64,000 bases of DNA from positions 620,001 through 684,000 of the forward strand of contig JADJQF010000003.1 of NCBI GenBank assembly GCA_016712885.1, given 5' to 3'. Under the pieces are notes generated by a model that made no database searches, was not told the DNA's origin, and worked only from the letters and a program-made list of their open reading frames with translations. Positions 1 to 9,296 of this stretch are shown here, in pieces; within the stretch, counting starts at the first letter, position 1; each line of letters starts with the position of its first letter. The position numbers and the translations under genes were made by a program. This DNA comes from Candidatus Flexicrinis proximus (GTDB lineage Bacteria > Chloroflexota > Anaerolineae > Aggregatilineales > Phototrophicaceae).

Positions 1-126
1 AGCAGATGGCTTCTTCTCTTTCAAAGTGCTTGCGTTCACTCGGTAGCTCAACTTTACATTAAGTCGAGTTCACCGAGTTTTCTATTGCCTACTCACCGAG
101 CACCATTTTGTCGGAGGGGTTTACCC

Positions 127-1401
127 ATGTACACAGTTTCACCTACTGCAAACGATTTCGACTTCGAGGCATTGCTTGAAGAGTCGTTTGCGACCGCGTC
201 TTTTGAACGCGGCGACACTGTCAGCGGTACCGTATTGTCTGCTAACCACAAAGGACTTATCGTCGGCGTCGGTTCGATGCGCGACGGTTACGTGGAACGC
301 GCAGATCTGGAGAAGATGGGTGCAGAACCCACCGATTTCCAGATCGGGCAAGAGGTTGACGTTACCATTATCCGTATGGAAGATGAAGACGGCAATCTCG
401 TCCTTTCGATCTCGCAGGCACGCCAGAGCGAAGATTGGAAGAAAGCCGAAGAACTGCTTACGACACAAGATACCTGGCCCGGCTTCGTCACCGACGCTAA
501 CCGCGGCGGCCTTATTATTCTGTTTGGTAATGTGCGTGGTTTCGTTCCGGCAAGCCACGTGTCTGATCTTCCGCGCGGCCTCAGTGAAGACGAGCGGCGT
601 ACGTATCTGTCGCGGCTTGTCGGTCAGCCCATCAACCTGAAGGTGATCGAGGTCAACCGCAAGCGCCGCCGGCTTGTGTTCAGTCAGCGTGAAGCCCAGC
701 GCAACAGCCGCGATGCGCGCAAAGAGTCGCTGTTGGGCGAGTTGAAGGAAGGCGAAATCCGCAGTGGCATCGTCAGCGGCCTGCGCGACTTCGGCGCCTT
801 CGTTGACCTCGGCGGCGCAGATGGTCTGATCCATATTTCTGAGCTCGCCTGGCATCGCGTCAAGCACCCGAAAGAAGTCCTGAACGTCGGAGACCAGGTG
901 CAGGTATATGTTCTGCGCCTCGATGATGAGGGCAAGCGCATCGGGTTGAGCCTTAAGCGGCTGCAGCCGAATCCCTGGTCAATGGTCGAGGAAATGTACC
1001 ATATCGGCCAACTGGTGGATGGCGTAGTCTCGCGTCTGGCGGACTTTGGCGCGTTCGTGAGCATGGAACCGGGCATTGAAGCTCTGCTCCACCTCAGCCA
1101 GATCGCTAACAACGCCCCGTCCCATCCGTCCCAGGTCATTTACGAGGGTGCACGCCTGTTAATGCGGGTGATCAGCATCGAACCCGATAAGCAGCGCCTG
1201 GGTCTGAGCCTCAAAGATGTGACTGAAGAAGAGAGATTCCGTTGGCAGGAGCAGAACCCGGAACGCCAGCTCTCGTCTCTGCTCAGCTCACAGGCTCACC
1301 ATAGCGCGGCGGCAGCGACTCCTGTAGAATTGGACGCGTCCAATCCCGAGGCCGAACCGGTTGTTGAGGTTGAGGTTGAAGCCGAACCAGAAAACGCCTA
1401 A
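127..1401 (+). CDS. rpsA: 30S ribosomal protein S1 (four S1 domains)
   Basis: RNA-binding protein of the small ribosomal subunit that helps capture mRNA. Four consecutive S1/OB-fold repeats are visible, at about residues 28-95, 115-190, 208-278 and 294-364. The last two carry the classic DFGAFV core followed by GLIHISEL or ALLHLSQI. The C-terminus is an acidic Glu/Val-rich tail. The start at 127 is preferred over an in-frame ATG at 85 because a GGAGGGG ribosome binding site lies 7 bases before it. At about 424 residues it is shorter than the six-domain proteobacterial S1 but normal for four-domain bacterial forms. A bS21 gene follows 50 bp downstream on the same strand, supporting a translation-related locus. 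Confidence 0.93.
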   Translation: MYTVSPTANDFDFEALLEESFATASFERGDTVSGTVLSANHKGLIVGVGSMRDGYVERADLEKMGAEPTDFQIGQEVDVTIIRMEDEDGNLVLSISQARQSEDWKKAEELLTTQDTWPGFVTDANRGGLIILFGNVRGFVPASHVSDLPRGLSEDERRTYLSRLVGQPINLKVIEVNRKRRRLVFSQREAQRNSRDARKESLLGELKEGEIRSGIVSGLRDFGAFVDLGGADGLIHISELAWHRVKHPKEVLNVGDQVQVYVLRLDDEGKRIGLSLKRLQPNPWSMVEEMYHIGQLVDGVVSRLADFGAFVSMEPGIEALLHLSQIANNAPSHPSQVIYEGARLLMRVISIEPDKQRLGLSLKDVTEEERFRWQEQNPERQLSSLLSSQAHHSAAAATPVELDASNPEAEPVVEVEVEAEPENA

Positions 1402-1454
1402 GCGCGGTTTTCTGGCTAGAGGACACATACTCTGACGAAAGGGGGTGAGACAAC

Positions 1455-1655
1455 ATGGCTACTGTCCGTCTGAAGCCGAACGAATCGCAGGAACAACTGC
1501 TGCGCCGCTTCCGTAAGCGCGTGACAAATGCAGGAATTCTAAGCACTGTTCGCCGCAAGCGCTGGCACATCAGCAAGAGTGAACTGCGTCGTATCGAACA
1601 CAAGAAGGCGATCCGCCGCGCCCGCCGCCGTCAGGTGAAGGTTGGGGGTCGTTAA
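1455..1655 (+). CDS. rpsU: Ribosomal protein bS21
   Basis: Small, very basic protein (66 aa) of the 30S subunit, involved in initiation at the mRNA channel. The N-terminal part contains the family pattern ESQEQLLRRFRKRV followed by GILSTVRRKRW, and the C-terminus is a run of Arg/Lys typical of bS21. An AAAGGGGGTGAG ribosome binding site sits just before the ATG. It lies between the S1 and IF-1 genes, all on the plus strand, so the three probably form one translation-factor cluster. Confidence 0.92.
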   Translation: MATVRLKPNESQEQLLRRFRKRVTNAGILSTVRRKRWHISKSELRRIEHKKAIRRARRRQVKVGGR

Positions 1656-1699
1656 TAGTTGAATCACCGCAAACCCTGCGGCTGTCAGCAGTAAATTTC

Positions 1700-1730
1700 A
1701 CGCCGCTGTCGGGTTTTCCGGCAGCGGCGT
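1700..1730 (+). terminator. Stem-loop between rpsU and infA
   Basis: A G/C-rich inverted repeat (ACGCCGCTG pairing with CAGCGGCGT, extended by CGG/CCG, loop about GTTTT) lies between the bS21 and IF-1 genes. No strong T-run follows on the plus strand, so it could be a weak terminator, an attenuator or an RNA-processing/stability hairpin. Confidence 0.5.
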
Positions 1731-1763
1731 CACTATTATCCAAGTAGATCAACACGGAGTTGT

Positions 1764-2003
1764 ATGGCCGAGGACAAGATTGAAGTAGAAGGCACTGTTG
1801 TCGAAGCGCTGCCGAATGCCCAGTTCATGGTTGAGCTGGACAATAAGCATCGTATACTCGCCTACCTGTCTGGAAAGATGCGCAAGTTCTATATCCGCAT
1901 CGCCCCGGGTGATAAGGTAAAAGTCGAGATGAGTGTGTATGACCCTGCGCGTGGTCGCATCATTTTCCGTCACCGTGATGGTCGCGGACCTAGTGAAGGT
2001 TAA
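1764..2003 (+). CDS. infA: Translation initiation factor IF-1
   Basis: Single OB-fold protein (79 aa) that binds the 30S A site during initiation. The family signature is clear: an acidic start (MAEDKIEVEGTVVEALPNA), then KMRKFYIRIAPGDKVKVE, then DPARGRIIFRHR. Length is slightly above the usual 72 because of a short GRGPSEG tail. A CACGGAG ribosome binding site precedes the ATG. Its stop codon overlaps the stop of the convergent ubiE gene by four bases. Confidence 0.95.
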   Translation: MAEDKIEVEGTVVEALPNAQFMVELDNKHRILAYLSGKMRKFYIRIAPGDKVKVEMSVYDPARGRIIFRHRDGRGPSEG

Positions 2004-2716
2004 GCCTGAGGCTTAATTCCCCAGTGGACGGCCATGGTGCCGAACATGAAGGTGCGATACGCTACTCCCTCTACCCCTACCTCTTTCATCAGCGCCGCGA
2101 GCTCTTGCGGCGTTTTGAATGACTGCGTGGATTCTGGCAGGTATTGGTAGGCATCTGCGGTCTCGCGCCCACCAATGATGCGGCCGAGCAGCGGAATACC
2201 ATATCTCAAATACAGTAGTATAAACGGGCGCAGGAGGTTGCGCGGCGGTGGTGAAGTATCCAGAATTACGATCCGCCCGCCTGGCTTAAGGACGCGAAGT
2301 TGTTCGCGTAGAGTCTGCCTGATATCAATAACATTTCGTACAAGATAACCGGACATCACCGCGTCGAACTTGCCGCCAGGAAATGGCAGGTTCATCGCAT
2401 CTGCTGCGCACCAGGCAATACTTCCGCCAAGCTCAGTCTTCTGACCAACATACATCATGGGCAGCGCAAAATCCGCCCCGATGATCTCGGAAGTGGGCTG
2501 CGCCTTGAGCGCTTCGAAAGCAATATCACCGGTACCGGTTGCCAGATCAAGCGCCGCGCCTTTTACGGGCAAGCAAGCTTGTTTAACGACAAACCGGCGC
2601 CAGCGCTGGTCCTGGCCAAGTGTCATCAGCCGATTCATGAGGTTGTAACGACCGGCGATTCGCCCAAACATCCCTTGAACGTAAGATGACTTTTCCTCGC
2701 CCTGCAGATGTACCAT
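2000..2716 (-). CDS. ubiE: UbiE/COQ5-family demethylmenaquinone methyltransferase
   Basis: SAM-dependent C-methyltransferase that methylates demethylmenaquinone (or the ubiquinone precursor), the last ring modification of the respiratory quinone. Visible are the N-terminal family motif VQGMFGRIAGRYNLMNRLMT, SAM motif I as LDLATGTGDIAFEA, the post-motif GADFALPM, motif II with FDAVMSGYLVRNV, and motif III as LKPGGRIVILDTSPP. The 238-aa length is normal. It lies 29 bp after a UbiD-like gene on the same strand, so both probably act in quinone metabolism. Confidence 0.9.
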   Translation of the reverse strand: MVHLQGEEKSSYVQGMFGRIAGRYNLMNRLMTLGQDQRWRRFVVKQACLPVKGAALDLATGTGDIAFEALKAQPTSEIIGADFALPMMYVGQKTELGGSIAWCAADAMNLPFPGGKFDAVMSGYLVRNVIDIRQTLREQLRVLKPGGRIVILDTSPPPRNLLRPFILLYLRYGIPLLGRIIGGRETADAYQYLPESTQSFKTPQELAALMKEVGVEGVAYRTFMFGTMAVHWGIKPQA

Positions 2717-2744
2717 TCATCAACCCCTTCAACTGGCTGTATCG

Positions 2745-3726
2745 CTAGTATTGGCCCTTTAACAGGGCGTTGTATTCCGATGCAGTGCCGGAAACTATCT
2801 TCCGGATCTGTTCGTCTGATAACCCTGGCAGCATTCGGCGCAGCAGCGGCTTGAATACGATAAACAGACCCTCAAGTACGGTGTAACGGTCCCGTTCCGA
2901 CCAAACGGGCAATATTGCGTTGGGCATAACCCAGGCAGATTCGACGGCAATGGTCAACTTGTGTGACATTGGGTCAAGCAAGCGTATCGAGTTTCCCCGG
3001 ACTACGTCGCTTACGGTTCCGCTCACAACTGCTTCGGCATTCGACGGCAAGTCGACATCGATGTCCGCCAGTCGCATCGTTTCGATCGGGCGCTCTCTTT
3101 AACCAGCTAGCAAAATAGGATCGGTGAACCAAGTCCGGAAGAGGAGTGAGGGTTGCGAGAATAAATGCGGGATCCCCTCCAAAGACGATGGCTATCCGAT
3201 CTCCAGCTGTCAGCGCCGAAGCAGACTCAATCAGCATGGCTTCACCTGAGACATCGACCACAGCAGAAGCCATGTGCCGCGATGTCATGAGTGCCGCAAG
3301 CAACGACGCCGGGCGACCTGCGCGCGCTGCTGAGTAGAATTGACTAGCCCACTCGTGCGCTGACAGCGAGCGATAATCCTGTGGTGCACGTTTGCTCGAT
3401 GTCGTCCTTAATGCAGTAAATAGAGACATCGCCTGCCCCACCAGAGAACCGAATGAGGACGGCGTGCCTAAGTCGAGCATCGCGCCAAGGCGGTCTGCAA
3501 TCAGGTCCAGCGAAACCACTCGTAGACCCTGTTCAATCCGCTCTCGTGTGCCAAACAGATTTGAAACGAAAGACAGGCTATTCGCCGGGTCTTCGAAAAT
3601 CGTGACATTGTTGTCGGAAGCGCATACATCAGAGAAGTAAGGTATCTGGGCGCTTATCGGCTTGCGAACTGCTTTACCCGACTGTTCCAGCCGCGTAAGG
3701 AATTCATCGAGATTTCTGTATGCCAC
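2745..3726 (-). CDS. UbiD-family decarboxylase, frameshifted and short at the C-terminus
   Basis: UbiD proteins are prenylated-FMN decarboxylases, several acting in quinone synthesis. The N-terminal part reads AYRNLDEFLTRLEQSGK, then SFVSNLFGTRERI and GGDPAFILATLTPLPD, then SYFASWLK. The remainder continues in another frame as ERPIETMRLADIDVDLPSNA, so one base is gained or lost near 3085-3092 in an AAAGAGAG run. The product ends at KGQY, well before the usual C-terminal half, so the gene is also truncated or divergent. The GTG at 3726 fits the family start better than the TTG at 3744. It sits directly upstream of ubiE. It may be a decaying gene or a short paralogue with a sequencing error. 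Confidence 0.6.
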
Positions 3727-3782
3727 AATAGCGAGTCCGTCCAATTATGCCGGAATTATAGCTGATGGCAGGAAAAAGCGGT

Positions 3783-4520
3783 TTAGGGTCGCGTGAGTGA
3801 AGTAATCTGCAGGCTGGAGATTGTAAGGGACTGCGGCTTCGGAACGTGTACCAGACCGAAGCGCACTTGGCCTTGAGGGGTGACGACGGCGTATTGATTG
3901 TCGAGCCAAGCCACAAATCCCAGCACGCCTCCTGGAACTCGCCTTGTCCTGAACACTTCCTTACCATCAATTCCAAACCGGATGTCGTCCTGTCGCCAGT
4001 CGATCGAGTATCTGCGCGGTGTTAAGAGCAGAGCCGTATCAAGAGCGTATTCGTCGACGCCAATGGCCCGCTGTCCAATAGGCCACAGTTTGCGGTATAG
4101 GAAGGGCACGCGCATCATCAGCACGCCCACCGGTGCAAGTGGCAGCAATCCATAAAACGTCCGGCGCTGGGCATCGAAAACTGCGCACTTGAATCCGAAA
4201 CCTGGTACGCCTGCGGCCAGTTGCATATTGCTCGGCGGAGACGCAAAGAAGAACCACACGGCGCGAGGCAATCGTATCCCGCTCGCGTATGGATGATTCC
4301 AGAAGCCAAACCCAGCAGTTCCCTGCAGTTCCCCTTCGCTGGACGCCGTCAGTTCGAGCCGCGACCCCACACCATAATCGAAATCGTCGCGGGTTTGGTA
4401 ACTGGTGACCATAGCATTGTTATACGCCGTGGCAGAGGCCGACGGAAGGTGCAGGCCCCAGCTATTTTCGGTCAGAGAAACTATGCCGGTGCCCTGCTCC
4501 GTTACGTGCCTCGCGGTCAT
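3783..4520 (-). CDS. Conserved hypothetical protein, possible beta-sandwich
   Basis: Unrecognised protein of about 245 aa. Its ATG overlaps the reconstructed hyuB stop as ATGA (4517-4520), indicating translational coupling. The sequence is rich in aromatic beta-strand segments: GFGFWNHPY, WFFFASPPSNM, then RYSIDWRQDDIRFGIDGKEVF and GFVAWLDNQYAVVTPQG. A Trp-rich WxxDxIxFxxDG pattern is typical of LamG/GH16-like jelly-roll folds, but no catalytic motif was identified. No signal peptide is evident. Function unknown; location suggests a link to the hydantoinase-type gene. Confidence 0.6.
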   Translation of the reverse strand: MTARHVTEQGTGIVSLTENSWGLHLPSASATAYNNAMVTSYQTRDDFDYGVGSRLELTASSEGELQGTAGFGFWNHPYASGIRLPRAVWFFFASPPSNMQLAAGVPGFGFKCAVFDAQRRTFYGLLPLAPVGVLMMRVPFLYRKLWPIGQRAIGVDEYALDTALLLTPRRYSIDWRQDDIRFGIDGKEVFRTRRVPGGVLGFVAWLDNQYAVVTPQGQVRFGLVHVPKPQSLTISSLQITSLTRP

Positions 4521-6069
4521 GCCCTGGTTGCGCCCCACCCGCCCCCGCCGGGAGTTTCGATCACCAAGCGGTCGCCAGCATTTGCACTAACGGTCACCTT
4601 GGCGGAAAGCAATTGCTTCCTCCATCTCTCGTAATGAGTGTGTTAACTCCACAGCTTCCTGGTTGACCATGCTCCAGGCCATAGGGATTGACGACGCGGC
4701 GTTCGCTGTTGACCGTTGTCGTGGTCATCGACAACATTTCGTATTCACGGACGATCCCATCTCCACCTCGAAATGCGCCTTTCCCCCCTGAATTCGGCCT
4801 AAGGCAATACGAGAGCACCCGGAGTGGATACGCACGCTCCAGAGCTTCGACCGGGGTATTGCGCGTATTCGTCATGTGACTGTGACTGCCGCTCAGACCA
4901 TCGCCGGTGGGAGATGCTCCATGGCCGCCCCCGATTGTCTCATAGTAAACGCGGCCGCCCATACCGATCGTCACGTTATTCATCGTTCCTTGACTCGCAG
5001 CAGGAATCGTGCCAGGCAGCGCCTTAGCCAATGCGCCGAGCACAACGTCTACTATTCGCTGTCCCGTCTCGGTGTTCCCGACGGCTACAGCAGCCGGGAA
5101 TCGTGCGTTGAGGACGCTACCCGATGGCGCAATTACCTCAATTGGCGAGAAGCAACCGTCATTGACTGGTACATCTGAGTTCGGCTAGCAAGCGAATGCA
5201 GTACCAGGTTGCCGATTGTGCCACAGCCTTTACGGTATTGATGTTGCCGGCAACCTGAGGGGAACTCTCCGTGAAATCGACCTCAATAGCTGTCTCGTGA
5301 ATTCGCAAGAGTACATGGATCCGAATTGGCGTGTCTGACTGGCCGTCCCCTTCGAGAACATCTTCGAACTCGTAGTCGCCGTCTGGAATCGCCGAGATAA
5401 CCGATTCGGTCATTCTGCGTGCGTAGGCTAGCAGTGCAGCGACATGTTCGTTCATCTCGGCCAGCCCGTGTCGCCTTATTAACTCCTGCAACCTCTCCCG
5501 CCCCACTCGATTCGAGGATAGCTGCGCCTCAAGATCTCCCATGCGTTCGTCCGGCCCGCGCGAATTAGACGTCAGAATTGTCATCACCGCAGTATTAAGA
5601 CGCCCGGAGTCGATCAGCTTCACCGGAGGGATGATGAGGCCCTCCTGGTAGAGTTCGGTACTGAGCGGAAGCGAACCTGGAGACATACCGCCGACATCTG
5701 CGTGGTGAGCACGACTTGCAACGAAGAAGGCTACTTGTCCTTCGCTCAAAATCGGTGAAACCATCGTGATGTCTGGCAGATGGGTTCCCCCTCTATAAGG
5801 GTCATTCAGAATCACAACATCCCCATCTGAAAAATCGGGGAAGTCATGCAATGCAGCACGCACAGACTCAGGCATACTGCCAAGGTGAACCGGGATGTGG
5901 GCAGCCTGGGCGACCATACTTCAGTGGAGTCGAAAACAGCACAACTGTAATCTAGACGCTCACGAATGTTGGGACTGAAGGCTGTTCGCCGCAGCGTCTC
6001 CCCCATCTCCTCTGCAACAGAGGCAAACAGGTTGCTGTACACTTGAAGACTGATCGCATCAACGGGCAT
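4517..6069 (-). CDS. hyuB: Hydantoinase B/5-oxoprolinase-type subunit, three frameshifts
   Basis: HyuB-like proteins form, with HyuA, ATP-dependent hydantoin or oxoproline hydrolases. The N-terminus from 6069 reads AEEMGETLRRTAFSPNIRER, continues in a second frame as AAHIPVHLGSMPESVRAAL, GDVVILNDPYRGGTHLPDI and ASRAHHADVGGMSPGS, then in a third as GTMNNVTIGMG and ETIGGGHGASPTGDG, and finally as VIETPGGGGWGATRA at about 4520. Shifts fall near 5925, 5170 and 4605. The reconstructed length (about 517 aa) and order match the family, so every segment is present. No hyuA lies next to it. Either repeated sequencing indels or a recent pseudogene. Confidence 0.7.
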
Positions 6070-6111
6070 CGGATTATCCGCAAAATATGGGGGAAATCGC
6101 CGCGCTGTGGA

Positions 6112-6140
6112 TTGTCAGAGCGAGGCATCCCCCGTATAAT
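6112..6140 (+). promoter_or_regulatory. Promoter of tRNA-Lys
   Basis: TTGTCA (6112-6117) and a perfect TATAAT (6135-6140) are separated by exactly 17 bp, and the tRNA begins 11 bp downstream. This is a textbook housekeeping sigma-70-type promoter. Confidence 0.75.
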
Positions 6141-6150
6141 GACAAACAAT

Positions 6151-6222
6151 GGCCCCATAGCGCAATGGTAGCGCAGCTGACTTTTAATCAGTTGGTTGTA
6201 GGTTCGAGTCCTACTGGGGTCA
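6151..6222 (+). tRNA. tRNA-Lys (anticodon UUU)
   Basis: A 72-nt cloverleaf. The acceptor stem GGCCCCA (6151-6157) pairs with TGGGGTC (6215-6221), with one G-T pair, and A is the discriminator. The D arm is AGCGC-AATGGTA-GCGC. The anticodon arm is CTGA-CTTTTAA-TCAG, giving anticodon TTT (6184-6186). The T arm is GTAGG-TTCGAGT-CCTAC. No CCA is encoded. The 3' part overlaps, antisense, the end of the serine recombinase gene, the usual arrangement for an integration target. Confidence 0.93.
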
Positions 6223-7982
6223 GAATCGCTTCATCGCTTTCAACAGTGATGAAGCGATTATCGTTCTCCTCACCCAGTTCGTCATCGTTCAAATCCCCAA
6301 ACGCCCCCGAAGCACCCTCTTCGTAGAGTTCCGCCCGCAGGCATAGATATTGGTCGGCCCATGCGTGCAAACGGAAATCGACGATTTGTTCCGTGTCCAG
6401 ATCAACAACCAGATATTGAAACAGACTGGCTGCCAACCGAGATCGTTCGTCGCTATCTGCCCCTGTCCACAACTCAAGCAGTTGGCTGAACGCGACCATT
6501 ACCTGCTCCAGTTCGACGGCTTTCTTTTGAGTTTCGGTCGTCCGCGCTTCCCAGAAAGCGATTTGCCGCTCACGGTCTCCTCTATCCCGATAGTATTCCT
6601 CCGCCGTAATGACGGCATTCTTGTAGAGGTCCAGTAGATTGGCGAGCTGCTGCCTGAGCAATGCAATCGCCGCCCGCTTTTCGGCTTCCAGATCCTGCGT
6701 CTCTCCCTCTTCTATGCTCGTCCGCATCGCTAATTCCAGCATCAACTGATGCGCTTCTGGTTTCAACGTCAGTAAATGTACGAGCCGGAGAAAGTCACTT
6801 TCGATCTTCTCTGCCGTCACGGAGCGGCGTTTACATCCGCAGCGCACGCCTTCCGCATGGCGATAGCGCGGCCGATCCATGTTGGTCCCGCTCAAACGCG
6901 AACGGCGGCGTGGATTATCTTCATCGCGCGCGATTGTCTCGCAGGTCGCACAGTATAAGAGCCTGAGTAATCCATAAGGATAGACCCGATCGACCGAACC
7001 GGTCGGACGGGTTGTCATGCTCCGTTCCTCTTGTACCTGCGCGACTTTCCGTAGCAGATCGAGATCGAAGACCGCCCGTCCAGTTTCGAACAAGATTGCC
7101 GCGTTTTCGGCCGTCTCATGGGCGACGCGTTCCTTCGCCCGTCCATCCGTCACGATGCCCGCATATTCGCGCCAGTTGGCAACAATCCGCCTCACGTCGT
7201 CGCTGCTGAACAGCCTCGGATTGTTCCAGCGATCCCGAAACGCCCAGCCTTCGTACGTAAGCGTTTTGCAGACCCGGTTATATCCGCCTTTGTTTTCCGA
7301 ATACAACTCTAGAAGCCGTCGCGCCGCCTCAAAGTAGCTGCGCCATTGCGCGCCTTCCATCGGCGTTTCTGCGCCATTTTCTCCGGCCTGCCAGCCGCCT
7401 GTGGGCAGTTTCCACGCTCCTGCCTGCGTCGCGGTCAAATACCCTTCAGCGTTTCGTATCGTGCCGAATGGCGGAATCCCTACGGTGATCTGTTTGCTCT
7501 TGCGATGCCGGATGCTATCTGACGCGCGCCGTGAGCCATCGAGCGCATAGCATCTCATCAAAGAACGCCTGCATAAACAGGCTCATACGACCATCCGGCG
7601 TCTTGATATCCATCATGCGATCCGAGACCGCCACATACAGTTTGACGTCACTGCTGGACAGCTCGTCGAACAGCTTCAACGCGCGCCAAGTGTTACGCAT
7701 CGCGCGTGAGGTGTCGTTCACCGCCAGGACAGCTACATCCGGATCATTGACTCGTGCCTTGAGCAGCAGCCACTGCGGGCGATTACTCTCTTTAGTACCG
7801 GTCTTGTGCTTGTCGGCATCGGCATACCACTCCGGTATCCAGCCGTATTTATCACAGGCGGCTTGCAGGTTCGCCTTTTGCCGTTCGGGGCTCTTGAGGT
7901 CGGATTCGTTTTTGGTCTGGGAAAGCCGGATATAGCAGAGGGCAACACGACGTTCAACCTGCGGGGCAGCGTTTCGCTTCAT
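6188..7982 (-). CDS. Large serine recombinase (integrase), one frameshift
   Basis: Site-specific recombinase of the large-serine type, which integrates and excises elements. From the ATG at 7982 (preceded by AGAGG) the catalytic domain begins CYIRLSQTKNESDLKSPERQ, with the nucleophile in the YIRLS motif, and continues to VLAVNDTSRAMRNTWR and FFDEML. A one-base shift near 7530-7545 leads into DGSRRASDSIRHRKS, a Recombinase domain (GGYNRVCKTLTYEGW), a CxxC zinc-ribbon region (LLYCATCETI with RCGCKRRS) and a coiled-coil C-terminal region. The last residues, PVGLEPTTN, are encoded antisense within the tRNA-Lys. Total about 590 aa, normal for the family. The frameshift, if real, would inactivate it. 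Confidence 0.85.
6224..6259. repeat. Perfect 12-bp inverted repeat next to tRNA-Lys
   Basis: AATCGCTTCATC (6224-6235) and GATGAAGCGATT (6248-6259) form a perfect inverted repeat with a 12-nt loop, starting two bases after the tRNA. It lies inside the recombinase coding region. It could be the tRNA terminator (though no T-run follows) or part of the recombinase attachment site. Confidence 0.6.
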
Positions 7983-8023
7983 GACAGACATCCTCTATAT
8001 CAGATTGGCACAGCCCCTGCCGA

Positions 8024-8108
8024 CCTGATACAGTCTGTCGGTAGGTCGTGCGCTAGCGGGATTAGTGCATGACCAGAACGCCGGGGTGTTAGTCGCACTT
8101 CGGCGTTC
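8024..8108. repeat. Inverted repeats upstream of the recombinase
   Basis: CCGAC and GTCGG arms near 8024-8042, and a longer repeat GAACGCCG (8076-8083) with CGGCGTTC (8101-8108), lie in the recombinase promoter region. They could be operator or excisionase sites. No gene is visible between 7990 and 8155. Confidence 0.4.
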
Positions 8109-8155
8109 GCTATTTCTGTTCACAGGGTATCCCCATTCAAAAACAGAGTCAAGTT

Positions 8156-8639
8156 TCATGCCGACCCGTCGCGGTCATTGAGCTGTTTCACAAGCAGTTC
8201 GCAAACGATCTTGAGAAAGTTCGCCAGTCCGTCAACAACGCCCTGATCGCAGTACTGATCATCACCGTGTCGTTTTGCCAGTTGTTCACCGACTTGCCGT
8301 GCAAAGCGTTGGAACAGCTCGGCCTTGGGAACCTGATAGATGACCCCAACAGTGGGCAAAGCAGAGTCATGCAACGTGTTGGTTGCGATTTGACTCTGAT
8401 ACATTGCGCTTTGATTGGCGATAACCTGGATCAACCGGAGGCGATTGGCGGAACCAGAACTCCGCGGTTGGGCCAATTTCGTTGTAGACAAGCATCACCT
8501 CTGCGTAACCCATCCATTCAACTATGGCATGACGCATGGTGCGGATATGAGCAATTTTACATTTTGGGGTTAGCAGTCTTACGAATCCGGCAAGCAGCCG
8601 ATTTGTAATACACCAAAGATCGCAAGAACTTAGCTGCAC
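8156..8639 (-). CDS. Hypothetical protein, probably frameshifted
   Basis: Two overlapping minus-strand reading frames can be joined near 8450-8470. One reads TMRHAIVEWMGYAEVMLVYN then IGPTAEFW; the other reads SANRLRLIQVIANQSAMY, then IYQVPKAELFQRFARQVGEQ, ending QLNDRDGSA. No known domain was recognised. The amphipathic, regular amino-acid composition suggests real coding rather than chance, but this is weak. It sits between the recombinase and a hairpin-rich region and is probably an accessory gene of the element. Confidence 0.35.
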
Positions 8640-8650
8640 CGTCGTACTTT

Positions 8651-8897
8651 ACCGCCGCCAGGCGGTCGAACGCACATGGTGCGTTCGGTGAGCGGCGACG
8701 CTGCCGCTCACGTTCCACATCGCACCGTAAGGGCGATGTGGGTGCGCCACGTAGTGGCGTACGTCAGCCCCCACCGGCGCATGAGGTGGCAAGCTTTTAG
8801 CTTGCTACGCCCCCTGCCACGAGATTAGCACCGCTGATCGCAACCGTAGGCAACCCACAATGCGACCGTTTACAGACGGCTGCATTATGGCAGGGGG
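8651..8897. other. Dense array of perfect hairpins, candidate structured RNA or recombination region
   Basis: Consecutive inverted repeats with almost no spacer: ACCGCC/GGCGGT (8651-8666); CGAACGCAC-ATG-GTGCGTTCG (8667-8687); GTGAGCGGC/GCCGCTCAC (8688-8711); CCACATCGC/GCGATGTGG (8715-8741); CGCCAC/GTGGCG (8745-8759); CCACC/GGTGG (8771-8789); GCAAGCT/AGCTTGC (8789-8805); then a long-range 10-bp pair CCCCCTGCCA (8810-8819) with TGGCAGGGGG (8888-8897) enclosing a small CCGT/ACGG hairpin. No convincing coding frame crosses it. It resembles a folded RNA or a single-strand recombination substrate more than spacer DNA. Confidence 0.55.
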
Positions 8898-9083
8898 TCG
8901 TGCATCGCCAACCGCCATGGGCGAGAACGTGGCAAATGATTCCGACTGGAGATAGTCAATCGATGCAGTGCTATTTACTGCCAGCTATGAAATTGCCACC
9001 AGACGCCAACAAACTGCGTATGCGGTCAATGGTTTCCCGGATGCGGTCGTACATTGATTCAATGGATTATGCAGATGCAATTC

Positions 9084-9296
9084 TCAGTTTGAATTTTCAA
9101 CCTCTTGCATTGACGGACACCTGACACTACCGTACGAACAGTAAACGCAGCAGTCCCCTTGGCGTGGCCGCAGCTCGGTTTGGCAATGTTCGCACGTGTA
9201 CCGGATCTGGCAGTATTCGGTCGGCATCGTTTCTTCTTTAGTGGCGCCGCATTGTGGGCATGTAATGATCGATCGAGTCGTTATTTCATTCATCAT
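9084..9296 (-). CDS. GDCCVxC domain small zinc-ribbon protein
   Basis: A 70-aa protein with an N-terminal CPQCG knuckle, a second CEHC, and the diagnostic GDCCVYCSYGSVRCP segment. This matches the small family called GDCCVxC domain-containing (seleno)protein, whose members are often near metal-resistance or redox genes and sometimes carry selenocysteine in the motif; here the codon is ordinary Cys. Biochemical function is unknown. Two ATG codons in tandem start the frame. It overlaps the end of a small cysteine-rich frame upstream on the same strand. Confidence 0.75.
   Translation of the reverse strand: MMNEITTRSIITCPQCGATKEETMPTEYCQIRYTCEHCQTELRPRQGDCCVYCSYGSVRCPSMQEVENSN

Noticed and set aside
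8651..8897. CRISPR array
   Set aside because: The hairpins differ from one another and there are no regular repeats with spacers; no cas genes are present.
8900..9124. Small plus-strand frame of 74 codons
   Set aside because: No ribosome binding site, no recognisable motif, and it overlaps the well-supported GDCCVxC gene on the other strand.
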